Assembly: GCA_045601325.1 (NCBI GenBank)
Contig: JAZRZI010000008.1
Span: forward strand, 28,579-92,578
Length of the DNA: 64,000 nucleotides
From: JAZRZI01 sp045601325
Lineage (GTDB): Bacteria > Bacillota_I > Bacilli_A > RFN20 > CAG-826
Reading direction: 5' to 3'
Shown: positions 17,979-26,786 of the stretch, piece by piece
Position numbering within the stretch: position 1 is the stretch's first letter
Layout: each line of letters begins with the position of its first letter
Notes under the pieces: model-generated
What the model was told of the DNA's origin: nothing
Database searches by the model: none
Seen by the model: only the letters and a program-made list of their open reading frames with translations
Made by a program: the position numbers and the translations under genes

Positions 17979-19196
17979 ATGGGCATTTATGAAGATCTTC
18001 AAGAAAGAGGTTTAATCGCTCAAGTTACCGATGAGAACGAAATTAAGGAATTAGTTAATAACGGAAAAGCTGTTTTCTATATTGGCTTTGATCCAACCGC
18101 TGATAGTTTGCATGTTGGTCACTTTATGACATTAGTGTTGATGAAGAGATTACAAATGGCAGGCAATAGACCAATTGCTTTATTAGGCGGTGGAACTGGT
18201 ATGGTTGGTGACCCATCAGGTAGAACAGATATGAGAAAAATGTTAACTATTGAAGACATTGATCACAACTGTGACTGTTTTAAAAAGCAAATGGAAAAAT
18301 TCATAGAATTCGGTCCAGGCAAAGCCATGATTATTAACAATGCTGAATGGTTAAGAAACCTTAACTATATTGATTTATTAAGAGACGTAGGTGCACATTT
18401 CTCAGTTAACAAAATGTTAACTGCTGAATGCTATAAGCAAAGAATGGAAAGAGGCTTATCCTTCTTAGAATTCAACTATATGATTATGCAAAGCTATGAC
18501 TTCTATTATTTGCATGAACATTATGGATGCAATATGGAATTCGGTGGCGATGACCAATGGAGTAATATGCTTGGTGGCACCGAATTAATTAGAAAGAAAA
18601 CCGGCAAAGATGCATATGCATTAACAATTACTCTTTTATTAAATAGCGAAGGAAAGAAAATGGGCAAAACCGCTTCAGGTGCAGTTTGGTTAGATCCAAA
18701 TAAAACATCTCCATTTGAATTCTTCCAATACTGGAGAAATGTTGATGACGGCGATGTGATTAAATGTATGAAACTTTTGACATTTATTCCTATCCAAGAA
18801 ATCAAGGAAATGGAAAGCTGGCCAGATAATAGAATTAACGAAAAGAAAGAGATTCTCGCATTTGAATTGACAAAGTTAGTTCACGGTGAAGAAGAAGCTG
18901 CAAAAGCTAAAGTAGCAGCAAGAGCATTATTCTCTGGAGAAGGTGATGATAGCAATATGCCAACAACCGAACTCGAAAATGTTCCCGAAGAAGGAATTCA
19001 ATTATTGAATATCATGGTCACTGCTGAATTAACTACATCTAGAGGTGAAGGAAGAAGACTCATTGAACAAGGTGGAGTTTCTGTTAATGGAGAAAAAATA
19101 AATAATCCAAATATCACAATTTCTAAAGCTCAATTAATGGAAGGAATTAAGATTAAAAAAGGTAAAAAAGTCTTCCACAAAGTTATTGCAAAATAG
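17979..19196 (+). CDS. tyrS: Tyrosyl-tRNA synthetase
   Basis: 405 residues, normal length. The class I HIGH motif appears as HVGH at 45-48, after the tyrosine-pocket YIGFDPTADSLH. The KMSKS motif appears as KKMGKT. A C-terminal S4-like RNA-binding domain includes TSRGEGRRLIEQGGVSVNG. It charges tRNA-Tyr and is under T-box control. A strong AGGAGGG ribosome site lies 8 nt upstream. Confidence 0.97.
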   Translation: MGIYEDLQERGLIAQVTDENEIKELVNNGKAVFYIGFDPTADSLHVGHFMTLVLMKRLQMAGNRPIALLGGGTGMVGDPSGRTDMRKMLTIEDIDHNCDCFKKQMEKFIEFGPGKAMIINNAEWLRNLNYIDLLRDVGAHFSVNKMLTAECYKQRMERGLSFLEFNYMIMQSYDFYYLHEHYGCNMEFGGDDQWSNMLGGTELIRKKTGKDAYALTITLLLNSEGKKMGKTASGAVWLDPNKTSPFEFFQYWRNVDDGDVIKCMKLLTFIPIQEIKEMESWPDNRINEKKEILAFELTKLVHGEEEAAKAKVAARALFSGEGDDSNMPTTELENVPEEGIQLLNIMVTAELTTSRGEGRRLIEQGGVSVNGEKINNPNITISKAQLMEGIKIKKGKKVFHKVIAK

Positions 19197-19211
19197 TTTA
19201 ATAGCAAACAA

Positions 19212-19240
19212 AAAAGAGCACTTTGTGCTCTTTTATTTTA
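19212..19240. terminator. Bidirectional terminator between tyrS and the YitT gene
   Basis: AAAAGAGCAC (19212-19221) pairs with GTGCTCTTTT (19225-19234) with a TTT loop and T-rich flanks on both strands, between convergent genes. Confidence 0.9.
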
Positions 19241-19252
19241 CATTATTATAGG

Positions 19253-20305
19253 TTAATTAATTGGTTTGATAAAGAAACTACCATACACCTGCACCAAAGA
19301 TGTGACAGAAATGAATGAGTGACTATCAACTTTCCTTGCTAATTCAACAACTTTCTTAACTTCATTAGAAGAAACAATCATCCAAAAGACGAATTGTTCT
19401 CTACCAGAATAAACACCATTACCATGCGCCATTGTAGCACCGTGAGGGAAATTGGAAATCAAGATTTCGCCCATATCTGAATGTGTTGTAATGATTTCAA
19501 CTCTAAGTTTTTTATTTCTTAAGTTAATAAGGTCGACGACAACATTAACAATGATTAAATAAACTAATGAAAATAACATTGGACCAACAGCAGCGCCCCA
19601 GTTACCACCATTATCAACAGCTAGAAGAATAGAATAAATAGCGATAATAACAGCATTAACGGCGACACCAAATTTGCCAACAGAAGTAGACTTTTTATTA
19701 GAAATATAGTAGGTTATAATATCAATTCCGCCACATGAGAATTCTGCCTTATATGTGATTGCACTAGATAGGCCTATTATTACGCCACCAAATAAGCCGC
19801 GTAAAAAAGGCATTGAACCAATAGCAGTTGAAAGATCAACTACCTCATTCACAGTACGTGAACCTGTTGCGAGTAAATTGTACATAAAGCCATTTTCGCC
19901 ACCAAGCATTTGAGGCACTAAAACTAAGAACAACGAAGAAGCTCCAACATTGATAGCTGTTTGGATTGAAAAACGTTTGCCAATTTTAAAGAAAGCAAAA
20001 ACTAATAAAGGTAAATTAAAACAAACATAACCAATAGCGGTAAGTACGTTATCAGGAATTGTTCCACCAAAAATATGAACAACCAAAGCAAGAACTTGAG
20101 ATAAACCAGATACACCACCAGTTGCAAACTTCATCGTAGAGAATGGTTCATTAGGCAAAACGAAAAGAGTAAAGCCAACAGCAAATATAATTGCTCCTAA
20201 TACTGCAATAAAAAATCCTTTAACTTCATAAAGAATTTTTTTGAGAATATAATGATCATAGAAGAAGTTATTTATTTTTCTTTTGTAACGTTGAATTTTT
20301 CTCAT
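19253..20305 (-). CDS. YitT family membrane protein (DUF161/DUF2179)
   Basis: About 350 residues. Five to six membrane segments with GGVSGLSQVLAL and FSCGGIDIITYYISNKKS, the two repeat signatures of the YitT family. They are followed by a soluble C-terminal DUF2179-like domain (about 255-345) with THSDMGEILI and VYSGREQFVFWMIVS. The function of the family is not established. Start MRKIQRY was chosen because the 14 extra upstream codons run through AT-rich intergenic sequence. Confidence 0.88.
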   Translation of the reverse strand: MRKIQRYKRKINNFFYDHYILKKILYEVKGFFIAVLGAIIFAVGFTLFVLPNEPFSTMKFATGGVSGLSQVLALVVHIFGGTIPDNVLTAIGYVCFNLPLLVFAFFKIGKRFSIQTAINVGASSLFLVLVPQMLGGENGFMYNLLATGSRTVNEVVDLSTAIGSMPFLRGLFGGVIIGLSSAITYKAEFSCGGIDIITYYISNKKSTSVGKFGVAVNAVIIAIYSILLAVDNGGNWGAAVGPMLFSLVYLIIVNVVVDLINLRNKKLRVEIITTHSDMGEILISNFPHGATMAHGNGVYSGREQFVFWMIVSSNEVKKVVELARKVDSHSFISVTSLVQVYGSFFIKPIN

Positions 20306-20505
20306 ATTGACAAGCAATATTGTAGTAGGAGTCAAGTCAAAAAACAATATATATTATATTTATAATATTTTTTGGTAAAATATAGACGTTATGGCATATT
20401 GGCTATTTGCCTAATACATGTTTGTTATACAAATATGTTATTGCATTAAAAAATGCTTAGTGTTAATATATTTAGCGCTATATGTATATATAGGAGGTTA
20501 CTACT

Positions 20506-21324
20506 ATGGTCGTATTAAAAGCAATCGGAAGATTCTTCGCCAAGATTGGTCGTTGGATCAGAGACACAGCATGGGTTCAACCATTATTAATTGTTGGCGG
20601 TATCTTTGCAATTATCTTCTCTATCCCACCAATTACAAAAGCTATCAAAAACGCTAATAAAGAAAGCGATGCTGCATTAGCATATTACAAGAAAAATGCA
20701 TTAAGCTGGAAAGGCGTCGAAAAAGATGGCGTTAGCTGTGATGTTGAAAAATTATTTGCTTATCTTGAAAACCCTGATGATCCAAATAATAAAACATACG
20801 CTAATAAATTTGGTCGTAAATTCTTTGTGAACTTTGTCCAAGAAGGCTGCACAGGCTGCAAATCAAACTACTATGGTTTCAAAACAGCACAAGACAACTG
20901 GGGCAAATCTGAATTTGCATTCGAGGGCGAAAAAGAAGCATTCAAATCTTACAGCATCTTTATTGATGCAGAAGATGATGACGATGAAATTTGCTTCACA
21001 AAATACATTTCTGGTAACAAAGCAAGTGCTGAATACAATGACATCTTCCAAGATGCAAGTGATATTCAAACTCCATATAAGGACAACGTAGGCGGTGGAG
21101 ATTCATATTATGAATCATTATTCTCAGAAGAAAATACATTCCAATCTCCAACATGCTTCTTAGTTGACTTAGATGGTCCTGGTTATACATCTACATTCGG
21201 TATCTCTGAAATCTTCTTCGAATTCAGCGGAAAAAATGGAGATAGCACAGCATGGGGCAAAGCAAGAACAGTTTGGGATTGTTGGAACCACCAAGGTATC
21301 TTCTCAGTTGATTACAAAAAATAA
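20506..21324 (+). CDS. Membrane-anchored CxxC protein, possibly thioredoxin-like
   Basis: 272 residues. A basic N-terminus (1-24) is followed by one membrane segment (about 25-42) and then an outward domain. CTGC at 115-118 follows the hydrophobic strand KFFVNFVQEG, as in thioredoxin folds, and SPTCFLVDLDG near 211-221 could supply the cis-proline strand. The protein is acidic and rich in Asp/Glu. AGGAGG stands 8 nt before the ATG. A redox role is inference; no close family recognised. The 158 bp upstream hold no gene I can support. Confidence 0.65.
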   Translation: MVVLKAIGRFFAKIGRWIRDTAWVQPLLIVGGIFAIIFSIPPITKAIKNANKESDAALAYYKKNALSWKGVEKDGVSCDVEKLFAYLENPDDPNNKTYANKFGRKFFVNFVQEGCTGCKSNYYGFKTAQDNWGKSEFAFEGEKEAFKSYSIFIDAEDDDDEICFTKYISGNKASAEYNDIFQDASDIQTPYKDNVGGGDSYYESLFSEENTFQSPTCFLVDLDGPGYTSTFGISEIFFEFSGKNGDSTAWGKARTVWDCWNHQGIFSVDYKK

Positions 21325-21333
21325 AAACTAAAT

Positions 21334-21357
21334 AACCGTCACTTTGACGGTTTTTTA
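21334..21357 (+). terminator. Rho-independent terminator after the CxxC protein gene
   Basis: AACCGTCA (21334-21341) pairs with TGACGGTT (21345-21352), loop CTT, followed by T residues. It ends only a few bases before the next start codon. Confidence 0.9.
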
Positions 21358-21362
21358 TTATT

Positions 21363-22070
21363 ATGAAATACTTTAAATACACTTTTGATAACAATGTTAT
21401 TGCGCTTACCACCACTACAGAAATTGGTAACATGGCTTTTCAAGTCGGCAATAATCCAAGTGATGTAATTACCAATAGAACTAAGGTTTTAAACGATTTA
21501 TCTATTGATAAAAATCATTTAGTTTTTGTCCACCAAACTCATAGTGATGTAATAAAAGAAGTTACTATTAAGGATTTAGGAAAAGGCTCAAACGACTTTG
21601 TTAGTGGTGTTGAAGCTGATGCTTTATATACAAAGGAAAAAGGAATTGCATTAGCAATATTCCATGCAGATTGTGTTCCACTATTCTTTTATGATCCTAC
21701 TGTTCCTCTTATAGGAATTATTCATGCTGGCTATATAGGAACTATTAAAAAGATTACTTACAAAGCATTAAAGGAAGTTATCGAAAAGGAACATTTAAAC
21801 CCAGATAATATTCAAGTATATGCTGGTCCACATAGAAGAAAGGAATCATTCTTCGTTGGCGAAGAACAAAAAGAAGAAATATTGTCCGCAAATTGTTTAT
21901 ACGAGGATGGATATTTCGATGCAACTAATAGTAACATCAACTTCGTGCGCGCATGCGATATAAATAATATTAAAGATATACAAATAGATACAGTTAAGGA
22001 CATAAATTGCTTTTCAGCATATAAAAAGACACCAGTCGGTAGAATGGCGTCCATTATTCTTTTAAAGTAA
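21363..22070 (+). CDS. pgeF: Laccase-domain purine nucleoside phosphorylase/deaminase (YfiH/YlmD/LACC1 family)
   Basis: 235 residues. The metal-site residues of the family are present: VHQTHSD, HADCVPLFF and IIHAGYIGT. Proteins of this group were first called multicopper oxidases but act on purine nucleosides, and E. coli YfiH also edits a peptidoglycan precursor (family knowledge). The start follows the terminator of the previous gene with no clear ribosome site, so initiation may be leaderless. Confidence 0.86.
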   Translation: MKYFKYTFDNNVIALTTTTEIGNMAFQVGNNPSDVITNRTKVLNDLSIDKNHLVFVHQTHSDVIKEVTIKDLGKGSNDFVSGVEADALYTKEKGIALAIFHADCVPLFFYDPTVPLIGIIHAGYIGTIKKITYKALKEVIEKEHLNPDNIQVYAGPHRRKESFFVGEEQKEEILSANCLYEDGYFDATNSNINFVRACDINNIKDIQIDTVKDINCFSAYKKTPVGRMASIILLK

Positions 22071-22080
22071 CAAGTTACTT
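22065..22080. terminator. Hairpin formed from the stop codons of convergent genes
   Basis: AAGTAAC (22065-22071) pairs with GTTACTT (22074-22080) around AA. The stem contains the TAA codons of both pgeF and coaD. There is no good T run, so termination efficiency is uncertain. Confidence 0.45.
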
Positions 22081-22545
22081 ATTTAATCTTTTAAGTACAC
22101 TACTAGGAACTAAAGCTGAGACATCAACTCCGTTTTTTGCCATCTCAATAATTGTGCTAGAAGATATAAATGATTTTTCTAGTTTAGACATGAGAAACAC
22201 TGTATCGATATCATGGTCAACATAATCGTTTGCAGAGGCAAGTTGGAATTCATAATCGAAATCAGTGACAGCTCTTAAGCCTCTAATTAAATATCTAGAG
22301 TTATGGGCTTTAGCGTATTCAACTGTCAATCCAGAATAAGAATCGACCTCAACATTTTTCAAATCGCTAACGGCTTCTTTTATCATATCAACTCTATCTA
22401 TGATAGAGAATCTGCCTTTCTTATCAGCGTTTACCGCAACTAAAACGATGACTTTATCAAATACGCCTAATGCTCTTTTAATGATATCTAAATGACCATT
22501 TGTGATTGGGTCAAAACTACCTGCATATATTCCAACTTTCATCAT
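22075..22545 (-). CDS. coaD: Phosphopantetheine adenylyltransferase
   Basis: About 156 residues. The nucleotidyltransferase motif GSFDPITNGH is near the N-terminus and the ISSSTI motif near residue 128. It transfers AMP to 4'-phosphopantetheine in coenzyme A synthesis. The start is the ATG that overlaps the rsmD stop codon (TAATG), with GGAGG 5 nt before it; the open frame continues 4 codons further into rsmD. The rsmD-coaD pair is conserved across Bacillota. Confidence 0.95.
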   Translation of the reverse strand: MMKVGIYAGSFDPITNGHLDIIKRALGVFDKVIVLVAVNADKKGRFSIIDRVDMIKEAVSDLKNVEVDSYSGLTVEYAKAHNSRYLIRGLRAVTDFDYEFQLASANDYVDHDIDTVFLMSKLEKSFISSSTIIEMAKNGVDVSALVPSSVLKRLNK

Positions 22546-23093
22546 TATTGCCTCCATAATATGGAGACAAAAATTTCCCCATATTTATAATCTTTTCTCT
22601 TTTTGAACAAATCATTATCAAATTCTAAATAATGATCTGACTCGGTCACTATTATAGCATTATCTTTTAAAAGATTCTTTGATAACGCTAAGTTAATAAC
22701 ATCCTCATATTTACCTTCTTTATATGGAGGGTCCATAAATAAGATGTCAACTTTTACATTTTTGTTAGATAATGTCTCTATAGCAGAAACATCTGACATA
22801 GAAAAGACAAACGCATTTTCGTTTGTTATTTTTAAATTGTTGATATTGTTTTTAATTGTTTTTAATGCAATAGGATTAATATCTACAAAGTATGATTTTA
22901 AGCAGCCCCTAGAAATGGCTTCAATTCCAAACGCTCCGCTTCCTGAATATAAATCTAAGAATACTAACCCATCTATATCACCAAGAGCGTTAAAAATAGA
23001 TTCTCTAATCCTATCTTTAGTGGGTCTAATATGGCTTGTATCATCAGGCCATTCTAGTAATCTATGTCTATAAATTCCACCAATAACTCGCAT
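22545..23093 (-). CDS. rsmD: 16S rRNA (guanine-966-N2)-methyltransferase RsmD
   Basis: 182 residues from MRVIGG, the typical N-terminus with RVIGGIYRHRLLEWP. The SAM motif is DLYSGSGAFGIEAISRG and the catalytic motif is DPPY, as in N2-guanine methyltransferases. It modifies 16S rRNA G966 during 30S assembly. The start lies 1 nt after the ylbF-like stop. Confidence 0.93.
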   Translation of the reverse strand: MRVIGGIYRHRLLEWPDDTSHIRPTKDRIRESIFNALGDIDGLVFLDLYSGSGAFGIEAISRGCLKSYFVDINPIALKTIKNNINNLKITNENAFVFSMSDVSAIETLSNKNVKVDILFMDPPYKEGKYEDVINLALSKNLLKDNAIIVTESDHYLEFDNDLFKKRKDYKYGEIFVSILWRQ

Positions 23094-23094
23094 A

Positions 23095-23457
23095 CTACTT
23101 AACCTTATCACAAAGTTTAGGCATAAAAGGATAAAAAATTAATCTATTAATTTCCTCATATAAATCTTTAACTTCCTTATACGCTGATAAATATTCTTTT
23201 ACTAGTGGATGATTCATAAGTTTTTCTTTAGCTAAAGACAACTCTTTAGTGGCAGAAATGGCTTCCTTAGAATCGCTTTTAAATAATCTAGTCATATCTT
23301 CATAATGATCTACTGCTCTATCTTTTTGATAAGAAAGAGTCATTACTTCTTCGTCATTATTTAATTTTGTTTCTAAATTATTAAGTAAAATAACCCTTGG
23401 ATCATTATCTATTTCTTTTTTTAAACGATACGCTAATTCGGTAATTTTTGTTTCCAT
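23095..23457 (-). CDS. YlbF/YmcA family protein
   Basis: 120 residues, almost all helical, starting METKITELAYRLKKEI. Helical pattern, size and position before rsmD-coaD fit the YlbF/YmcA (Com_YlbF) family, which in Bacillus forms the Y-complex with YaaT and steers RNase Y. A TATAAT box lies 6 nt before this Met, so the longer frame (31 more codons) is rejected and the mRNA is probably leaderless. Confidence 0.75.
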   Translation of the reverse strand: METKITELAYRLKKEIDNDPRVILLNNLETKLNNDEEVMTLSYQKDRAVDHYEDMTRLFKSDSKEAISATKELSLAKEKLMNHPLVKEYLSAYKEVKDLYEEINRLIFYPFMPKLCDKVK

Positions 23458-23463
23458 GTTCTT

Positions 23464-23469
23464 ATTATA
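23464..23469 (-). promoter_or_regulatory. -10 box of the leaderless ylbF-rsmD-coaD transcript
   Basis: TATAAT on the minus strand, 6 nt before the METKIT start codon, with no ribosome site between. Confidence 0.6.
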
Positions 23470-23516
23470 AAATATTTTTATCTCAATATATATCACTTTG
23501 TGATAAGATAAAATAT

Positions 23517-24062
23517 ATGAAATTAAAAATAGTAAAAGACCATAATCCAATAATGAGAAAAGTGAGTGCTCCTATGGCTCTCCCTCTTTCTAATGAAGAT
23601 AAAGATTTATTAGACTCAATGCTCAATTATATTAAGATGTCTCAAGATGAAGAATATGCAAAAAAGCATAACGTGAGACCAGGTGTTGGCCTTGCTGCTA
23701 TTCAAGTTGGGCAACTTAAAAAAGCGTTTGTTGTATATCTTAAATACGAAGATGGAACGGAATTCGCTCACCAAGTTGTTAATCCAAGAATTATTGAAAC
23801 ATCTTTTAGAAAAGCAGCACTTTCTGGTGGAGAAGGTTGCTTATCCGTAGATAAAGACCATCCAGGTCTAGTTCACCGTTACTATAAAGTTAAAATGGAA
23901 TGCTACGATGCTTTAACTAATGAAAACATCGTTATCAGCGCGAGCGGATATGAAGCAATCATTTTACAACATGAATATGATCATTTAGATGGAAAATTCT
24001 ATTATGACCGTATCGACAAGAACAATCCTAATAAGCAATTATTAGGTGAAGAAATTATTTAA
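23517..24062 (+). CDS. def: Peptide deformylase
   Basis: 181 residues from MKLKIVKDHNPIMRKVS, the usual deformylase N-terminus. The three active-site motifs are GVGLAAIQVG, EGCLSV and QHEYDHLDG, with the Cys and two His that bind the metal. It removes the formyl group from new proteins. The longer frame upstream is not homologous. A TAAAAT sequence directly precedes the ATG and no ribosome site is seen. Confidence 0.95.
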   Translation: MKLKIVKDHNPIMRKVSAPMALPLSNEDKDLLDSMLNYIKMSQDEEYAKKHNVRPGVGLAAIQVGQLKKAFVVYLKYEDGTEFAHQVVNPRIIETSFRKAALSGGEGCLSVDKDHPGLVHRYYKVKMECYDALTNENIVISASGYEAIILQHEYDHLDGKFYYDRIDKNNPNKQLLGEEII

Positions 24063-24148
24063 TTTTAAATAATACTTTATTTTTTATTATAGTGTGTTAT
24101 CATACATACAACTAAATTGACATAACATAATGGCTATGGAGGTTTTAA

Positions 24149-25822
24149 ATGGTAAGAAGTAGTTCGATGCCTGTTTCTATCTATGCTTTAGGTGGTTTAG
24201 GCGAAGTTGGAAAAAACACTTATTGTGTTGAAAATGAAGAAACTTTAATTATTTTAGATGCTGGCGTGCGTTTCCCAGGAGTTGAATTCCCAGGAATTGA
24301 CTATATCGTTCCTGATTATACGCACCTCAAAAACAATAGAAATAAGATTAAAGCACTTTTCATTACGCACGGACACGAAGACCACATCGGAGGCATTCCT
24401 TTCTTATTACAGCACGTTCATATACCTGTTATTTACGCACCAAGATTGGCAGCTGCTTTAATTAAAAACAGATTAGAAGAAAATAAAATGCAAGATAGAA
24501 CTATTATCGTTGAGTACGATGAAAACTCTATTGTTAGCGTAGATTCATTCAAAGTTTCATTCTTTAGAGTAACACACTCAATACCTGATTCATTTGGTAT
24601 TGTTGTTGATACTACCGAAGGTAGAATTGTTTCTACAGGTGATTTTAAAGTTGACTTAACGCCTGTTGGACCAGATATCGCTATTACTCGTATGGCAGAA
24701 TTAGGAAAAGAAGGCGTTGATTTAATGCTTAGTGATTCCACTAATGCTGAAAATGAAGGCTATACACCTAGTGAAAAGAATGTTTACGATTCTATTAATG
24801 ATGTAATTGAAAATGCTGCTGGAAGAATTATTGTTTCTACATTCTCAAGTAACATTTCTCGTATTCAACAAGTTTGCGAATGCGCTGTTAAACATAATAG
24901 AAAGATTACCATAGTAGGAAGAAGCATGGAAAAAGCAGTGCAAATTTCAAGAAGCTTCGGATATATCAAAGTACCTGATTCATCTTTCTTCCCAACAAGT
25001 GATATTAGATTATATAGAAACAGCGAAATTTTAATTCTTTGTACTGGTTCTCAAGGCGAACCAATGGCAGCTTTAAGCAGAATCGCAAACGGAGAACATA
25101 AAGACATTCATATTATTCCGGGAGATACTGTTGTTTTCTCAAGCTCTGCTATTCCAGGTAACGGAATAATGATTGAACACGTTGTTGATACGTTATCTAG
25201 ATCTGGTGCAGAAGTAGTTACAAACTCTATTTTAAGCGATATTCACTCATCTGGTCACCCTGCAAAACAAGAATTAAGACTTGTCTTAAAATTATTAAAA
25301 CCTAAATACTTTATGCCTATGCATGGTGAATATAGAATGTTAAGAATTCACGCTGAACTAGCTACAACTGTGGGATTAGAAAAAGAAAATACTTTCGTAC
25401 TCGATAACGGTGATTGCTTAACACTTTCAAGACATAAAGTCACATTAGATTATCCAGTTGAACACGGTAATACATACATTGATGGAAAAGACATTAATGG
25501 TTTAGCAGCCACGGTTATGCAAGATAGAAAAATTCTTACTGATGATGGTATGGTTGCAATAACTGTATCTTTGAACACAAAAACCAATGAAATAATTACT
25601 GTTCCACAATTATTCTTAAAAGGCGTTATTAGCCAAGAAAACAAAAAGATGTCTGAAAAAATAATTGCCGAAATAGAAAAAACATTAAAAGCAAAATTAC
25701 AAACTAGGACAAACTTTACAGAATTAAAAATGATCATGAAAAAGATTGCTGGCGATCTTATTTACGAAAGAACAAATCGTAAGCCAATGATCATTCCTGT
25801 AATTATGGCTAAAAATTCATGA
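24149..25822 (+). CDS. rnj: Ribonuclease J
   Basis: 557 residues, full length. Beta-lactamase fold with the metal motif HGHEDHIGG, then SDSTNAENEGYTPSEK, the beta-CASP region with VSTFSSNISRIQQ, and MPMHGEYRML. It is the 5'-to-3' exonuclease and endonuclease for mRNA decay and rRNA maturation in Bacillota. GGAGG precedes the ATG. Its stop overlaps the maf start. RNase J1 or J2 identity cannot be decided. Confidence 0.95.
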   Translation: MVRSSSMPVSIYALGGLGEVGKNTYCVENEETLIILDAGVRFPGVEFPGIDYIVPDYTHLKNNRNKIKALFITHGHEDHIGGIPFLLQHVHIPVIYAPRLAAALIKNRLEENKMQDRTIIVEYDENSIVSVDSFKVSFFRVTHSIPDSFGIVVDTTEGRIVSTGDFKVDLTPVGPDIAITRMAELGKEGVDLMLSDSTNAENEGYTPSEKNVYDSINDVIENAAGRIIVSTFSSNISRIQQVCECAVKHNRKITIVGRSMEKAVQISRSFGYIKVPDSSFFPTSDIRLYRNSEILILCTGSQGEPMAALSRIANGEHKDIHIIPGDTVVFSSSAIPGNGIMIEHVVDTLSRSGAEVVTNSILSDIHSSGHPAKQELRLVLKLLKPKYFMPMHGEYRMLRIHAELATTVGLEKENTFVLDNGDCLTLSRHKVTLDYPVEHGNTYIDGKDINGLAATVMQDRKILTDDGMVAITVSLNTKTNEIITVPQLFLKGVISQENKKMSEKIIAEIEKTLKAKLQTRTNFTELKMIMKKIAGDLIYERTNRKPMIIPVIMAKNS

Positions 25823-26379
25823 TTATCTTAGCGAGTAAATCACCAAGAAGAAAAGAATTGATGAAGAAAATAACTTCATCTTTTTCTATATGTGTAGCAG
25901 ATATTGATGAGTCAATTAGTTATTCTTTGCCAACTCCATTAGATGCAACAATGGATATTGCAAAAAGAAAAGGTGAAAAAGTTGCAAAAGACCACTATGA
26001 CGATATAGTAATTTCAGCTGACACAATTGTTGTATTAGATAATGAAATATTAGGCAAACCAAAAGACAAAGAAGATGCCAAAAATATGCTTCTAAAATTA
26101 TCAAATAAAACGCACACAGTCGTCACTGCATATGCGATATTTTATAAGGACAAAATGATTCAAAATCACGTGGAAACTTTAGTAAAATTTGCTAACCTTC
26201 AATTAGATACAGTGCTTAGATATATAGAAACAGGTTCCCCTATGGATAAAGCTGGTAGCTATGGTTACCAAGATAACGACAAAGAGTTCCATATAGTCGA
26301 TAACATCATTGGCAGCGAAGACAATGTCATCGGTTTTCCAGTAGAAGAAATAAAAGGCGATTTAAATAAAATCGCCTAA
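25819..26379 (+). CDS. maf: Maf family nucleoside triphosphate pyrophosphatase
   Basis: 186 residues. LASKSPRRKELM at the N-terminus and SADTIVVLDNEILGKPKD are the family motifs; GSPMDKAGSYGYQ is the substrate-specificity region. It hydrolyses modified or canonical pyrimidine triphosphates such as dTTP/UTP, with house-cleaning and cell-division links. The ATG overlaps the RNase J stop codon by 4 bp, indicating coupling. Confidence 0.94.
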   Translation: MIILASKSPRRKELMKKITSSFSICVADIDESISYSLPTPLDATMDIAKRKGEKVAKDHYDDIVISADTIVVLDNEILGKPKDKEDAKNMLLKLSNKTHTVVTAYAIFYKDKMIQNHVETLVKFANLQLDTVLRYIETGSPMDKAGSYGYQDNDKEFHIVDNIIGSEDNVIGFPVEEIKGDLNKIA

Positions 26380-26385
26380 TATTTA
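26355..26385 (+). terminator. Terminator overlapping the 3' end of maf
   Basis: AGGCGATT (26355-26362) pairs with AATCGCCT (26370-26377). The stem lies in the last codons and the TAA of maf. The T content after it is only moderate. Confidence 0.6.
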
Positions 26386-26402
26386 AAGATTTAATCGGAA
26401 AA

Positions 26403-26786
26403 TTACAGGGATTTTTCAATCTCTGTTTTAATTTTTACAGCTTTGTTTTCGATTACTAATGTAACTTTATTAGTCATTTCGACAATGTTAGAAACTCCTA
26501 ATGTAGTTAATTGATCTCTATTGATTAATGATTTGTCCAATAAAGAAACAGATAATCTTGAACCGGAGGCATTAACCTCTTTCACATTATCTTTTCCACC
26601 TAAAGCATCTAGCCAATTAGAACTATCAATTTGAGGTGTTTTATCTTTATGAGATTTGCCTTTAATAACAAAAACAATAACCAAAGTTATAACAATGATT
26701 CCAATCACTCCCATACAAAGCCAAATAGCGTTGTTTTTTAAGAAAGCATTGAAGTCATCTTTAAAACCATCAAATATAGGTACCAT
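26403..26786 (-). CDS. Membrane-anchored PTS EIIB-like protein lacking the phosphorylation cysteine
   Basis: 127 residues: one membrane segment (about 21-42), a short linker, then a domain of about 70 residues. The stretch WLDALGGKDNVKEV followed by SRLSVSLLD and LTTLGV matches the glucose-type PTS EIIB fold. EIIB has a Cys in its DACATRL-type motif; here the same place reads NASGSRL with Ser74. It therefore cannot carry phosphate in the usual way. Overlaps the nadK stop by 1 nt, so it is cotranscribed with it. Confidence 0.65.
   Translation of the reverse strand: MVPIFDGFKDDFNAFLKNNAIWLCMGVIGIIVITLVIVFVIKGKSHKDKTPQIDSSNWLDALGGKDNVKEVNASGSRLSVSLLDKSLINRDQLTTLGVSNIVEMTNKVTLVIENKAVKIKTEIEKSL

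Noticed and set aside
20418..20657. Open frame overlapping the start of the CxxC protein gene
   Set aside because: No ribosome site, and it crosses the AGGAGG site and start of the better-supported gene in another frame.
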